Shown here: one piece after another, positions 8,984 to 18,341 of the stretch
Position numbering within the stretch: the stretch's first letter is position 1
How the letters are laid out: each line of letters opens with the position of its first letter
DNA from: Micromonospora sediminicola
GTDB taxonomy: Bacteria > Actinomycetota > Actinomycetes > Mycobacteriales > Micromonosporaceae
DNA length: 64,000 nt
NCBI RefSeq assembly: GCF_900089585.1
Contig: NZ_FLRH01000004.1
Coordinates: forward strand, 799,001-863,000
Direction of reading: 5' to 3'
Position numbers and translations under genes: made by a program
Notes under the pieces: generated by a model
The model's input: the letters and a program-made list of their open reading frames with translations, nothing else
Told to the model about the DNA's origin: nothing
The model's database searches: none

Positions 8984-9880
8984 ATGAGCGGGGTGCCGCG
9001 CGTCGTCGTCGTGGGCGACGTGATCACGGACGTGCTCGCGGTGCTGTCCGGCCCGCTGGCCACCGGCTCGGACACGGCGGCCGGGATCCGCTTCAGCGGC
9101 GGCGGCCAGGCGGCCAACACGGCGGCCTGGCTCGCCGGGCAGGGCGCGGCCGTGACGCTGGTCGCCGCCGTCGGCGACGACGAGACCGGCCGGGAGCGGG
9201 TGGCCGAGCTGACCCGGGCCGGCGTGGACTGCGTGGTGGAGCGGCACGAGGGCTACCCCACCGGCACCGTCATCGTGCTCACCCACGGCGGCGAGCGGAC
9301 CATGGTCAGCCAGCGGGGCGCCAACCTGCGTCTGACCGCCGGCCACGTGGACGCGGCCCTGGCGGCGGCGCCCGACGTCGGGCACCTGCACCTGTCCGCG
9401 TACACCCTGTTGGACGTCGGGTCGCGCGGAGCGGGCCTGCGCGCGCTGGCCGCGGCCCGCGAGCGCGGGCTGACCGTCAGCGTCGACGCGGCCTCCGCGG
9501 CGCCGTTGCGGCGCGTCGGCGGGTCGTTCCTGACCTGGGTACGCGACGTCGACCTGCTGCTGGTCAACACGGATGAGGCGACCGTGCTGACCGGCGGCCT
9601 GGATCCGGCGGCCCAGGCGCGGGCGCTGACGTCGGTGGCGCACCGGGTGGTGGTCAAGCGCGGCGCGGCCGGCGCGGTCTGGGTGGAGCGCGGGGGCCGG
9701 GTGGAGACGGCGCCGGCGCCCGGGGTGGCCGTGGTGGACGTCACCGGGGCCGGGGACGCGTTCGCCGCCGGTCTGCTCACCGCCTGGCTGGCCGGCGCCG
9801 ACCCGCGCGCGGCCCTGGCCCGCGCGGGCGACCTCGGCGCGCTGGCCGTGACCACGGTGGGCGCCCGTCCCACCCGCTGA
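8699..9880 (+). CDS. psuK: PfkB-family pseudouridine kinase with repeat leader
   Basis: PsuK phosphorylates pseudouridine to supply PsuG. The PfkB/ribokinase core starts at MSGVPRVVVVGDVITDVLA (ATG 8984). It has the GG motif FSGGGQAANTA and the C-terminal signature VDVTGAGDAFAAGLL with the catalytic Asp. Upstream and in frame are five 19-residue repeats (95 residues) with no kinase counterpart. The first ATG (8699) overlaps the psuG stop as ATGA, so coupling favours the long form. Every repeat starts with an ATG, and ATG 8984 lacks a clear ribosome binding site of its own, so the true start is uncertain (393 versus 298 residues). Substrate assignment rests on the psuG linkage; the fold alone would only say sugar or nucleoside kinase. 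Confidence 0.85.
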   Translation: MSERTERSEGRENMPSQHSMSECTERSEGRENMPSQHSMSECTERSEGRENMPSQHSMSERTERSEGRENMTGQHSMSERTERSEGRENMTGQHGMSGVPRVVVVGDVITDVLAVLSGPLATGSDTAAGIRFSGGGQAANTAAWLAGQGAAVTLVAAVGDDETGRERVAELTRAGVDCVVERHEGYPTGTVIVLTHGGERTMVSQRGANLRLTAGHVDAALAAAPDVGHLHLSAYTLLDVGSRGAGLRALAAARERGLTVSVDAASAAPLRRVGGSFLTWVRDVDLLLVNTDEATVLTGGLDPAAQARALTSVAHRVVVKRGAAGAVWVERGGRVETAPAPGVAVVDVTGAGDAFAAGLLTAWLAGADPRAALARAGDLGALAVTTVGARPTR

Positions 9881-9888
9881 TCCGCGGG

Positions 9889-9916
9889 CCGGCCCGGGCG
9901 CGTCGGCCCGGGCCGG
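9889..9916. terminator. Bidirectional hairpin terminator
   Basis: A perfect 11-bp stem (9889-9899 with 9906-9916) sits between the convergent psuK and DUF3099 genes. Confidence 0.75.
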
Positions 9917-10273
9917 TCAGGGTTCGGCGTCGATGACCCTGTGCGGGCGCTCCTCGGCCGGGAGCGCCATCGGCGGCGTCTCGTCGCGGTGGCGCTGCTG
10001 GAACCTGGTGGACAGGCGGTGCTCCTCCTTGGGCGGGCGGTCGTTCGCCAGGAGCACCGCGAGCCACGGGATGAGCACCATGCCGAGCCCGCACAGCGGC
10101 AGCCAGAGCCAGAGCAGCGGGGCCTTGACGCCGACCAGGATCGCGCCCGCGACCAGGCACGCGACCCGGACGCCCATCATCAGCACGTAGCGCTTCTGCC
10201 GACTGGTGAGCTGGTCGTCCTGGCTGCGCGGGGCGTCGGTGATCAGGATCGGCTGGTAAGCCTGACGCTTCAC
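9917..10273 (-). CDS. DUF3099 membrane protein
   Basis: A 118-residue protein with a short cytoplasmic start (VKRQAYQPILITDAPRSQDDQ), two adjacent hydrophobic helices (about residues 32-52 and 55-76, VLMMGVRVACLVAGAILVG then LLWLWLPLCGLGMVLIPW) and a charged C-terminal tail. The ITDAP...R...R..Y motif before the helices is the actinobacterial DUF3099 hallmark. GTG 10273 lies 6 nt after AGGAGG; another GTG at 10276 is too close. It belongs to the sigA-linked conserved set. Function unknown. Confidence 0.87.
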   Translation of the reverse strand: MKRQAYQPILITDAPRSQDDQLTSRQKRYVLMMGVRVACLVAGAILVGVKAPLLWLWLPLCGLGMVLIPWLAVLLANDRPPKEEHRLSTRFQQRHRDETPPMALPAEERPHRVIDAEP

Positions 10274-10379
10274 CACGGACCTCCTACGAGGGGATACGGC
10301 CCATCCTGTCACTCGGGGCGGATGATCGGCGAACTTCGACCGACCCGGCTCGTGTTACGTGCGTGGTACGCTCCGATTC

Positions 10380-10691
10380 GTGGCCAACCGGTTCAGCTTC
10401 ACCGACGAGGCGCTGGCGAACCTGCGGGTCTACGACGTCACACCCGGGGAAGTCTGGGAGGCCCTGCACAGCACCCGTCGGGTCATCCGGCACCTCGGCG
10501 ACGACGTCATGGTGGTCTACGCCACCGACCACCGGGGCCGACGACTCGCCGTGCTGCTGGCCGAGGCCGACGGCACCGACAACGACTGGGACATCCTCTC
10601 CGCCCGCGAGCTGAGCGACGTCGAGGCCAAGCGCTACGACGAGGCGGTGCGGAGGTCACGCCGACGAGGAGGCGGTCACCATGCACCGTGA
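10380..10691 (+). CDS. BrnT-like toxin candidate
   Basis: This 103-residue protein has a layout resembling BrnT (RelE-superfamily ribonuclease toxin): an N-terminal FTDEALANLRVYDVTPGEVW segment matching the BrnT N-x-x-K/R-H/Y-G/D-V motif, a central VMVVYAT strand and a C-terminal DWDILSARELSDVEAKRYDEA block like the BrnT I-I-S-A-R...E...Y motif. It partly overlaps a downstream ribbon-helix-helix gene, the toxin-then-antitoxin order of brnTA. GTG 10380 has a TACGCT hexamer 7 nt upstream (10367-10372) and no ribosome binding site, which fits a leaderless message. GTG 10359 is an in-frame alternative. Toxicity is inferred and DUF4258-like proteins are an alternative family. Confidence 0.6.
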   Translation: MANRFSFTDEALANLRVYDVTPGEVWEALHSTRRVIRHLGDDVMVVYATDHRGRRLAVLLAEADGTDNDWDILSARELSDVEAKRYDEAVRRSRRRGGGHHAP

Positions 10692-10992
10692 CGAGGCGAC
10701 CAAGCGGTTCCACGCCGGCGGCGACGCGTTCGCCGACCTGATCGACGAGACGTCGCCGGCGCAGCTACCCACCCCCGACAGCGACGTGCCGATGGTGAGC
10801 CGCTCGGTGCGGCTGCCGTTGGAGACCTACGACCGGGTCCGGGCCGCCGCCGAGGCGCGCGGCATCGGCGTGACCACCCTGATGCGGCAGTGGATCGAGG
10901 CCGGCCTGGCCGACCTGGACGACTCGGCCACCGTCTCGCTGGCCGACGTACGCCGCGCGTTGGCCTCGCTGTCCCGCCCGACCGCCGCCTGA
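10681..10992 (+). CDS. Ribbon-helix-helix (CopG/BrnA-like) antitoxin candidate
   Basis: This 103-residue protein contains an RHH DNA-binding fold in its second half: a beta strand SRSVRLPLETYDRVRAAAEA followed by GIGVTTLMRQWIEAGL. The N-terminal third (MHRDEATKRFHAGGDAFADL) is charged and could bind the partner. ATG 10681 overlaps the upstream gene by 11 nt and has GAGGAGG in front, so the two are translated together. In BrnTA systems the RHH protein neutralises the toxin and represses the operon; that role is inferred from arrangement. Confidence 0.7.
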   Translation: MHRDEATKRFHAGGDAFADLIDETSPAQLPTPDSDVPMVSRSVRLPLETYDRVRAAAEARGIGVTTLMRQWIEAGLADLDDSATVSLADVRRALASLSRPTAA

Positions 10993-10996
10993 GCCC

Positions 10997-12229
10997 TCAC
11001 GCCTCGGGGCCGGCCTCACCGCGCATCTCCCGGCCCAGGGGCGAGGCGGAGGACTCCGGCGGCCGACCCCGGGCGTGCCGGGCGTCGGCGAGCGCGACCA
11101 GCGCCAGCACGCCGGCCACCGTGCCCAGCGCCAGCAGCGCCGGGCCGGCCGTCAGCACGGGCGCGAGCAGCACCAGGGCCAGCAGACCGGCCAGCCGGGA
11201 GCGGGAGATCCGGCCGAAGATCTCGTACTCGAAGCGGGACCGGGCGGCCAGGAACAGGACCGGGCCGCCGGCCACGAAGACGAGCCAGCGCGGCTCGGCC
11301 GGGTCGAACGGGTGGGCGATGACCAGCTCGTAGCCGACCGCGGCGGCGAGCACCCCGAGCACCATGAACAGGTGCGTCTGCGCGGCCGACTCGGCCAGCC
11401 GCCCCGGGGAGCCGGCCCGGCGCAGCGCCTCGGCGAGCAGGAACCCGGCCCGGTGGAAGTAGATCCGCCAGAGCAGCGCGGTGACCAGGAACGCGAGCGT
11501 GAACGCCGCCGCGCCCTGCCGGGAGAACCGCTCGCCGCTGTAGGCCACCCCGATCACCAGGACCGACTCGCCGAGCGCGATGAGGAAGATCTGCTGGTAG
11601 CGCTCGGCCAGGTGTTCCCCGGCCACCAGCCAGCTCCGGATGCGGGACCGCCCGAGCCGGGGCAGCGGCCACCCCAGGTACGTGCCGAGGTAGTCCACCG
11701 CCAGCGCCACCACCCACAGCGGCAGGCGCGCCCCGGGCAGCAGCGCGCCGGCCAGCCAGAGCGGCGCGCTGGTGCCGGCCCAGGCGGCGAGCCGCAGCGG
11801 AACCGTCCGCCGCGGGTGGCCGCGCAGCGCCGCCACGATCACCAGTGGCCGGCCGACCATCATCACCACGTACGCGAGCACGAACGGCAGCGCCCGCTCC
11901 TCCAGCGCGCGGGGCAGCGTCACCCCGAGCACCAGGCTGCCGAACGCGGTGCCGACCACGAGCGCCTGGATCACGATCCGCTCCGGCTCGTAGCGGCTGG
12001 TCACCCAGGTGGTGATGGTCCAGACGTGCCAGAGGACCAGGAAGAGCAGCAGCGTCCGGCCGACACCGGCGACCATCGTCTCGCCGGAGCCGTCGAGGTC
12101 GGTGATCAGTCGCTGCGACACCCGGGTCAGCGCGAAGACGAAGACCAGGTCGAAGAAGAGCTCCAGGAACGTCGCCCGCTCCGAACTGGCCATGGTGCGC
12201 AGCAGCGCCCCGCCCCGCTGCTCGCTCAT
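10997..12229 (-). CDS. Low temperature requirement protein A (LtrA) family membrane protein
   Basis: This 410-residue polytopic protein opens with ATFLELFFDLVFVFALTRVS (about 19-38), the diagnostic LtrA motif. It is followed by about ten to twelve hydrophobic helices and the conserved HLAERYQQIFLIALGESVL segment in the middle. LtrA was first described in Listeria for growth at low temperature; the molecular function is not known. It ends 4 bp from the convergent RHH gene and starts 2 bp upstream of the stop of the next minus-strand gene, so it is likely cotranscribed with the HhH-GPD gene. Confidence 0.88.
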   Translation of the reverse strand: MSEQRGGALLRTMASSERATFLELFFDLVFVFALTRVSQRLITDLDGSGETMVAGVGRTLLLFLVLWHVWTITTWVTSRYEPERIVIQALVVGTAFGSLVLGVTLPRALEERALPFVLAYVVMMVGRPLVIVAALRGHPRRTVPLRLAAWAGTSAPLWLAGALLPGARLPLWVVALAVDYLGTYLGWPLPRLGRSRIRSWLVAGEHLAERYQQIFLIALGESVLVIGVAYSGERFSRQGAAAFTLAFLVTALLWRIYFHRAGFLLAEALRRAGSPGRLAESAAQTHLFMVLGVLAAAVGYELVIAHPFDPAEPRWLVFVAGGPVLFLAARSRFEYEIFGRISRSRLAGLLALVLLAPVLTAGPALLALGTVAGVLALVALADARHARGRPPESSASPLGREMRGEAGPEA

Positions 12230-12231
12230 GG

Positions 12232-12807
12232 TCAGCCCTTCGCGGCCTTCGCCTCCGCCTTCATCCGCTGCTTGAACTCGCGTACCCGGCGCAGCGACTC
12301 GGGGTCGGTCACGTCGGCCACCGACCGGTGCGCCGCCGGGTCGCCGTAGTCGCCGGCCGCCTCGCGCCAGCCCGCCGGGGTGACCCCGAACCGCTTGCCG
12401 AGCAGGGCGACGAAGATCTGCGCCTTCTGCCGGCCGAAGCCGGGCAGCTCACCCACCCGGCGCAGCAGCTCCCGGCCGTCGGCCGCGTCGGACCAGAGCC
12501 GGGCCGGGTCGCCGTCGTAGCGCTCGACCAGCGCCCGGCAGACCTCCTGGGTGCGGGCGGCCATCGCCTTGGGGAAGCGGTGCAGCGCCGGGGGCCGGGC
12601 GAACAGCTCCACCAGAGCCTCCGGGTCGTACCCGGCCAGTTCCCGGGCGTCCGGCTCGTGGCCGAGCCGCTGGGTCAGCACGTACGGCGAGGAGAACGCC
12701 TTCTCCATCGGCACCTGCTGGTCCAGCACCATGCCGAGGAGCAACGCCAGCGGGCTGCGCCCGAGCAGCTCGTTGGCCTGCGGGTCGATGGGCAGGGAGA
12801 GCGTCAT
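12232..12807 (-). CDS. HhH-GPD base excision DNA repair protein
   Basis: A 191-residue helix-hairpin-helix GPD-type protein. It starts LPIDPQANELLGRSPLALLLGMVLDQQVPMEKAF, like the core of AlkA/endonuclease III relatives, and has the HhH hairpin VGELPGFGRQKAQIFVALLG near residues 129-148. No iron-sulfur cysteine cluster is visible and a catalytic Asp after the hairpin is not obvious, so glycosylase activity is uncertain. ATG 12807 follows a G-rich stretch and gives the family length; an upstream in-frame extension looks non-coding. LtrA follows 2 bp downstream. Confidence 0.82.
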   Translation of the reverse strand: MTLSLPIDPQANELLGRSPLALLLGMVLDQQVPMEKAFSSPYVLTQRLGHEPDARELAGYDPEALVELFARPPALHRFPKAMAARTQEVCRALVERYDGDPARLWSDAADGRELLRRVGELPGFGRQKAQIFVALLGKRFGVTPAGWREAAGDYGDPAAHRSVADVTDPESLRRVREFKQRMKAEAKAAKG

Positions 12808-12864
12808 GCCCCCATCCTGCCGCCCCGGCCACCGGTCGCGGGGGCGACTCCCCGACGAGCGCGA

Positions 12865-12903
12865 CGCGGCCCGGTGGACCGGGCTGGGGTCCACCGGGCC
12901 GCG
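12865..12903. terminator. Hairpin terminator of subtilase gene
   Basis: A perfect 16-bp GC stem (12865-12880 with 12888-12903) and 7-nt loop immediately follows the minus-strand S8 peptidase stop codon. Confidence 0.8.
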
Positions 12904-12918
12904 CGGCTCACGGTGCGG

Positions 12919-14139
12919 TCAGTTCACCACGAAGAGCAGCCGGTTCGGCGAGCCCGAGCCCGGGTTGGTCACCTTGCCGGTGGTGGCGTTGCTGGTCAGG
13001 TAGCTGGCCACCTGGGAGGGGGTGTAGGACGGGTTGGCGCCGAGCACGAGCGCCGCGGCGCCGGCCACGTGCGGGGACGCCATCGACGTGCCGCTGATCG
13101 TGTTGGTCGCGGTGTCGCTGGTGCGCCAGGCCGAGGTGATCGACGAGCCCGGGGCGAAGATGTCCACGCAGGAGCCGTAGTTGGAGAAGGACGACCGCGC
13201 GTCGCTGCTGGTGGTGGAGCCGACGGTGAGCGCCGAGGCGACCCGGGCCGGCGAGGAGTTGCAGGCGTTGGCGCTGGAGTTGCCGGCCGCGACGGCGTAC
13301 GTGATGCCGGAGCTGATCGAGTTGGCCACCGCGTTGTCCAGCGTGCTGCTGGCGCCGCCACCGAGGCTCATGTTGGCCACGGCCGGCTTCACCGCGTTCG
13401 AGGTGACCCAGTTGACGCCGCTGATCACGCCGGCGGTGGTGCCGCTGCCGGAGCAGTTGAGCACCTTCACGGCGACCAGGCGGACGCCCTTGGCCACGCC
13501 GTACCGGGTGCCGCCGACCGTGCCGGCGACGTGCGTGCCGTGGCCGTTGCAGTCGGTGTTGTTGCTGTCCACCGTGTTGGTGCCCCAGGTCGCCCGGCCG
13601 CCGAAGTCGGTGTGGGTGGTCCGGATGCCGGTGTCGATGATGTAGGCCCGCACGTTGCTGGCCGTGTTCGGGTAGGTGTAGGTGCTGTTGAGCGGCAGGT
13701 TGCGCTGGTCGATCCGGTCCAGGCCCCAGGTGGCGCCGGTCTGGGTGCCCTGGACGGTCACCCGGCGGTCCTGCTCGACGTAGGCGACGGCCGGGTCGGC
13801 GGCCAGCCGACGGGCCTGCGCGGCGCTCATCGTGGCGTTGTAGCCGGTGAGGGCGGCGCTCCACACCGTGCCGACGGCGCCGCCGTAGCGCTTGGCCAGG
13901 CCGGCGGCCCGGTCCGGCACGGCGGTGCGGGCGGTGCGGCTGTTCGCGGTGCCGACCGCGTCGCCCTTGAGCACGACCACGTAGCTGCCGCTGACGGCGT
14001 CGGCGGCGCCGGCGTACCGGATCTCGCCGGTCGGCGCGGCGAGGGCCGGGGTGGAGGCGGCGGCGGTGAGGGCCGCGGCGGCGGCCGTGACGGCGAGCGC
14101 GCGCAGCGCACGCCGCCGGGGAACGGACACGTCGGGCAT
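12919..14139 (-). CDS. Secreted S8 family serine peptidase (subtilase)
   Basis: This 406-residue preproprotein has a signal peptide (MPDVSVPRRRALRALAVTA then an Ala-rich core to about ALAAP at 35), an I9-type propeptide (about 50-127, SYVVVLKGD ... AVAYVEQD) and a proteinase-K-like catalytic domain. The triad is Asp169 (IIDTGIRTTH), His200 (NGHGTHVAG) and Ser352 (ISGTSMASPHVAG), with oxyanion Asn287. It ends right after the catalytic domain without a P/Homo-B or binding module. ATG 14139 has GGGAG 8-9 nt upstream. The frame remains open for another 1.6 kb upstream, but that part is antisense to the methyltransferase gene and is not coding. Function: extracellular proteolysis. Confidence 0.95.
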   Translation of the reverse strand: MPDVSVPRRRALRALAVTAAAAALTAAASTPALAAPTGEIRYAGAADAVSGSYVVVLKGDAVGTANSRTARTAVPDRAAGLAKRYGGAVGTVWSAALTGYNATMSAAQARRLAADPAVAYVEQDRRVTVQGTQTGATWGLDRIDQRNLPLNSTYTYPNTASNVRAYIIDTGIRTTHTDFGGRATWGTNTVDSNNTDCNGHGTHVAGTVGGTRYGVAKGVRLVAVKVLNCSGSGTTAGVISGVNWVTSNAVKPAVANMSLGGGASSTLDNAVANSISSGITYAVAAGNSSANACNSSPARVASALTVGSTTSSDARSSFSNYGSCVDIFAPGSSITSAWRTSDTATNTISGTSMASPHVAGAAALVLGANPSYTPSQVASYLTSNATTGKVTNPGSGSPNRLLFVVN

Positions 14140-14313
14140 CGTCTGGCTCCCTACCGGGCGGGCCGGTTCGTGGCCGGCGGACCGCCCATCGACGGATGTT
14201 GGAGGGAATGCTAGCCATACATCGATGCTCGTGAAAGAGATAGTGGCCGATTGATACGGTCTGCGGTCCGGTTCCGGCGGGTGCGCGCCACGCCGGCCGC
14301 CGGGCGAGGCAGG

Positions 14314-15807
14314 ATGGCCGGTGTGAACCGTCACGACATGCTGCTCTCCCCCGCCGGGGTGGACGCGCTGCGCACCGCGCTGACGCTGGCCCGCTTCACC
14401 GCGAACGGAATCGCCGACCGGCTCGGTCCGCAGGCCACCGGCGGCGTGGCCCGCAACGACCACCGGGCCGCGCTGCGCGCCACCGAGGACCGCGACCGGC
14501 TGGCCACCCTGATCCGGGTCTTCATCTGCGACCAGACCGAGCCCGAGCCGGTCGTGGCCGAGGCGCTCGCCCCGCTGACCGTGGACGAGGCGCTGGCCGG
14601 GGGCATCGTCGAGCGCCACGGCGACGGGCTGCGCGCCGGCGTCGACCTGGAGCCGTACGGCGACGACTGGTGGGTGCTCGCCGACGTGCCGGCCAGCGCC
14701 CGGCCGGGCCGGCCGCTGCACGCCGAGCACGTGCTGGGCGTCGGCGGCGCCACCCAGACGCTGATCGGCGCCGCCGTGCGCCGCACGGTCGACACCGCGC
14801 TCGACCTCGGCACCGGCTCCGGCGTGCAGGCGCTGCACCTGGGCACCCACGCCCGCCACGTCACCGCCACCGACGTCTCCGAGCGGGCGCTGCGCTTCGC
14901 CGCCACCACCGCCGCGCTCAACGGACAGGACTGGGAGCTGCTGCGCGGGGACATGGTCGCCCCGGTGGCCGGACGCCGCTTCGACCTGGTGGTCAGCAAC
15001 CCGCCGTTCGTGGTCGGCCCCGGCACCACCACGCACGTCTACCGCGACTCCGGCCGGGTCGGCGACGCGATCGGCGCCGAGCTGGCCGCCGCCGCGCCGG
15101 ACCTGCTCACCGAGGGCGGCACCATGCAGTACCTGGCGAACTGGGTGCACGTCACCGGCGAGGACTGGGCCGAGCGGGTCACCGGCTGGTTCGCCGGCAC
15201 CGGCCTGGACGCCTGGGTGATCCAGCGCGAGGTGGCCGACCCGATGGCGTACGTGAACCTCTGGCTGACCGACGTCGGCGAGCGCGCCGACCCGGCGCGG
15301 ATGGAGGCCTGGCTGGACTGGTTCGACGCGCACAAGGTCGAGGCGATCGGGTTCGGCATCGTCTCGCTGCGCCGGGCCGGGCACGACCAGCCGATCGTCC
15401 GGGTCGAGGACCTGCGCCAGCGGGTCGAACCGCCGCTCGGCGACCGGATCGGCGAGTGGTTCGACCGGCAGGACTGGCTGCGCGCCCGGGACACCGACGG
15501 CCTGCTCGCCGCCCGCTACCGGGCCGCCGACGGGCTCCAGCTGCGCCAGGAGGCCACCATGGGCGACGACGGCTGGGCGGTGGACCGGCAGGTCCTGGCC
15601 ATGCCGCGCGGCCTGCGCTGGTCGGAGGAGGTCGACCCGCTGGTGCTCGCCCTGGTCGGCGGCGCGGACGGCCGGCTGCCGCTGCGCGACCAGCTCGCCC
15701 TGCTCGCCGCCGCGCACGACGTGGCACCGGACGAGCTGGCCGAGGCGGCCGGACCGATCGTGGCGCACCTGGTCGAGCGTGGCCTCGTCGAACCGGTGAC
15801 CGACTGA
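14314..15807 (+). CDS. Class I SAM methyltransferase with NPPF motif
   Basis: This 497-residue protein has a helical N-terminal domain (about 1-150), a Rossmann methyltransferase core with TALDLGTGSGVQALHLG (near 165-180), VTATDVSERAL and VVSNPPFVVGPG (Asn229), and a C-terminal region of about 200 residues. The N-P-P-F motif is used by enzymes that methylate exocyclic amino groups (PrmC/HemK, RsmC/TrmN6 types), so the target is probably a glutamine side chain or a base amino group; which is unknown. ATG 14314 is used, with GTG 14323 as alternative. The stop shares one base with the dtd start (TGATG), so the two genes form an operon. Confidence 0.85.
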   Translation: MAGVNRHDMLLSPAGVDALRTALTLARFTANGIADRLGPQATGGVARNDHRAALRATEDRDRLATLIRVFICDQTEPEPVVAEALAPLTVDEALAGGIVERHGDGLRAGVDLEPYGDDWWVLADVPASARPGRPLHAEHVLGVGGATQTLIGAAVRRTVDTALDLGTGSGVQALHLGTHARHVTATDVSERALRFAATTAALNGQDWELLRGDMVAPVAGRRFDLVVSNPPFVVGPGTTTHVYRDSGRVGDAIGAELAAAAPDLLTEGGTMQYLANWVHVTGEDWAERVTGWFAGTGLDAWVIQREVADPMAYVNLWLTDVGERADPARMEAWLDWFDAHKVEAIGFGIVSLRRAGHDQPIVRVEDLRQRVEPPLGDRIGEWFDRQDWLRARDTDGLLAARYRAADGLQLRQEATMGDDGWAVDRQVLAMPRGLRWSEEVDPLVLALVGGADGRLPLRDQLALLAAAHDVAPDELAEAAGPIVAHLVERGLVEPVTD

Positions 15808-16229
15808 TGCGGGCGCTGGTGCAGACCGTCGGCCGGGCGTCGGTCACCGTCGACGGCGCGGTGGTCGGCGAGATCGCCGACGGGCTGCTGGTGCTGCTCG
15901 GCGTCACCCACACCGACACCCCGCAGGTCGCCGCCACCATGGCCCGCAAGCTGCACGAGCTGCGCATCCTCGACGACGACCGCAGCGCCGCCGACACCGG
16001 CGCGCCGCTGCTCGTGGTCAGTCAGTTCACGCTCTACGGCGACGCCCGCAAGGGGCGGCGGCCGAGCTGGACCGCCGCCGCCCCGGCCGAGGTGGCCGAA
16101 CCCCTGGTGGACACCGTCGTCGAGGAGCTGCGCGCCCGGGGCGCGAAGGTGGAGACCGGCCGCTTCCGCACCCACATGCTGGTGGAGAGCGTCAACGTCG
16201 GTCCCCGCACCCTCCTGCTGGACCTCTGA
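15807..16229 (+). CDS. dtd: D-aminoacyl-tRNA deacylase
   Basis: Dtd hydrolyses D-aminoacyl-tRNAs to protect translation. The 140-residue product carries the family landmarks MRALVQTVGRASVTVDG, LLVLLGVTH, the catalytic-pocket motif LLVVSQFTLYG (about 69-79) and a C-terminal Gly-Pro motif. The last motif reads VNVGPRT, whereas the usual form is NDGPVT. The Gly-cisPro pair that enforces chirality is kept, but two flanking residues differ. The start overlaps the upstream methyltransferase stop. The gene ends 4 bp from the convergent SpoOM gene. Confidence 0.93.
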   Translation: MRALVQTVGRASVTVDGAVVGEIADGLLVLLGVTHTDTPQVAATMARKLHELRILDDDRSAADTGAPLLVVSQFTLYGDARKGRRPSWTAAAPAEVAEPLVDTVVEELRARGAKVETGRFRTHMLVESVNVGPRTLLLDL

Positions 16230-16233
16230 CGGC

Positions 16234-17022
16234 CTAGAAGAACAGACCCCGACGGGACAGCGACTGGCGCAGCCAGCCGTCGAGCTGGGCGGCCCAGTCG
16301 GTGCGATCGGCGGTGGCGTGGTCCACAGTGAACCGGCCGAACGCGTCCCGCCCCTCGGTGAACAGGCCGCCCCGCTTGTCCATCTCCAGCACCACCTGCA
16401 CCTGCTGCGGGTCGGTGACGAAGGTGACCTCCAGCTGGTTCATCGCGCCGGCGTACTGGGGCGCCGGGTAGAACTCGATCTCCTGGTAGAACGGCAGCTG
16501 CTGGCGTACGCCGTAGATGTGGCCGCGCTCGACGTCGGCGCGGGCGAACCGGAAGCCCAGCCGCAGCAACGCCTCCAGCAGGCGCTCCTGGGCGGGCAGC
16601 GGGTGCACCGCGACCGCGTCCAGGTCGCCCTTGTCCACCGCCCGGGCCACCTCCAGCTCGGTCCGCAGACCCATCGTCATCCCGTGCAGGTGCTGGCCGT
16701 AGAGGTCGGTGAGCGGGGTCTCCCAGGGCACCTGGAAACGGAACGGCACGTCGTAGCGCTGCCCCGGGTCCAGGCGGAACGGGCCGGTCACCTGGGCCCG
16801 GCCGAACTCCTGGGTGGTGTCGTACTCCGAGTCGCCGCTCTCCACCTCGACCCGGGTCACCAGGCCGAGCGCGACCCAGCTCACATCCACCGGGTGGTCG
16901 CCGCCGACCACGTGGACGCGGCCCTCCAGCTGACCGCCCGGGCGGCAGTTCGGGTTGGCCAGCACCGTCTCCACCGACGGACCGCCCACACCCATCGCCT
17001 GCATGAGCCGCTTGAAGACCAC
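16234..17022 (-). CDS. SpoOM family sporulation-control protein
   Basis: This 262-residue protein matches Spo0M: an arrestin-like N-terminal beta domain (VFKRLMQAMGVGGPSVETVLANPNCRPGGQLEGRVHVVGGDHPVDV) with the typical FRLDPGQRYDVPFRFQVPWETPLT middle and a C-terminal half ending DGWLRQSLSRRGLFF. In Bacillus, Spo0M influences sporulation and cell shape; in actinobacteria its role is undefined. Two adjacent GTG codons (17025, 17022) follow GGAG; 17022 has the better 6-nt spacing. It lies tail-to-tail with dtd and head-to-head with the sigma gene. Confidence 0.87.
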   Translation of the reverse strand: MVFKRLMQAMGVGGPSVETVLANPNCRPGGQLEGRVHVVGGDHPVDVSWVALGLVTRVEVESGDSEYDTTQEFGRAQVTGPFRLDPGQRYDVPFRFQVPWETPLTDLYGQHLHGMTMGLRTELEVARAVDKGDLDAVAVHPLPAQERLLEALLRLGFRFARADVERGHIYGVRQQLPFYQEIEFYPAPQYAGAMNQLEVTFVTDPQQVQVVLEMDKRGGLFTEGRDAFGRFTVDHATADRTDWAAQLDGWLRQSLSRRGLFF

Positions 17023-17242
17023 CACGTTCTCCGATCGCCGGTTCGTTCCCGGCCCCACCGGCCGGACGCTGGCACGGTATCCGGGTCGGGCAAGCGACAG
17101 CCGGACTTCCGCCCGGATTCGTGTCGGGTCCCCGATCGCCTCACTCCCGTCTCACGCCCCGACCGCCAAGCTTGTTGTCACCGGCCCACCGCGCCGGCGG
17201 CACGGGGACCGGTACGGCACGTAGGACACGGGGAGAACAGAG

Positions 17243-18229
<987 letters not shown>

Positions 18230-18243
18230 CCCGACGCCCCACC

Positions 18244-18274
18244 GACAGGCCCCGGCGGTTCGCCGGGGCCTGTC
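18244..18274 (+). terminator. Hairpin terminator of sigB
   Basis: A perfect 13-bp stem (18244-18256 with 18262-18274) and 5-nt loop follows the sigB stop codon by 14 nt. Confidence 0.85.
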
Positions 18275-18313
18275 GCGTGTCCGGTGCTTGACGCGGCCGC
18301 TCGCAGCGGATAA

Positions 18314-18325
18314 AACCAACTGGTT
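18314..18325. promoter_or_regulatory. Putative ArsR operator, inverted repeat
   Basis: The 12-bp inverted repeat AACCA-AC-TGGTT lies 17 bp upstream of the ArsR-family start codon in a locally AT-rich patch. ArsR/SmtB repressors bind such short dyads over their own promoters, so autoregulation is likely. Confidence 0.5.
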
Positions 18326-18341
18326 ATCAAACCGGGAGGTT

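Noticed and set aside
14140..15768. Minus-strand continuation of the subtilase reading frame
   Set aside because: It is antisense to the methyltransferase gene, has no family features, and the subtilase signal peptide begins at 14139 with a proper ribosome binding site.
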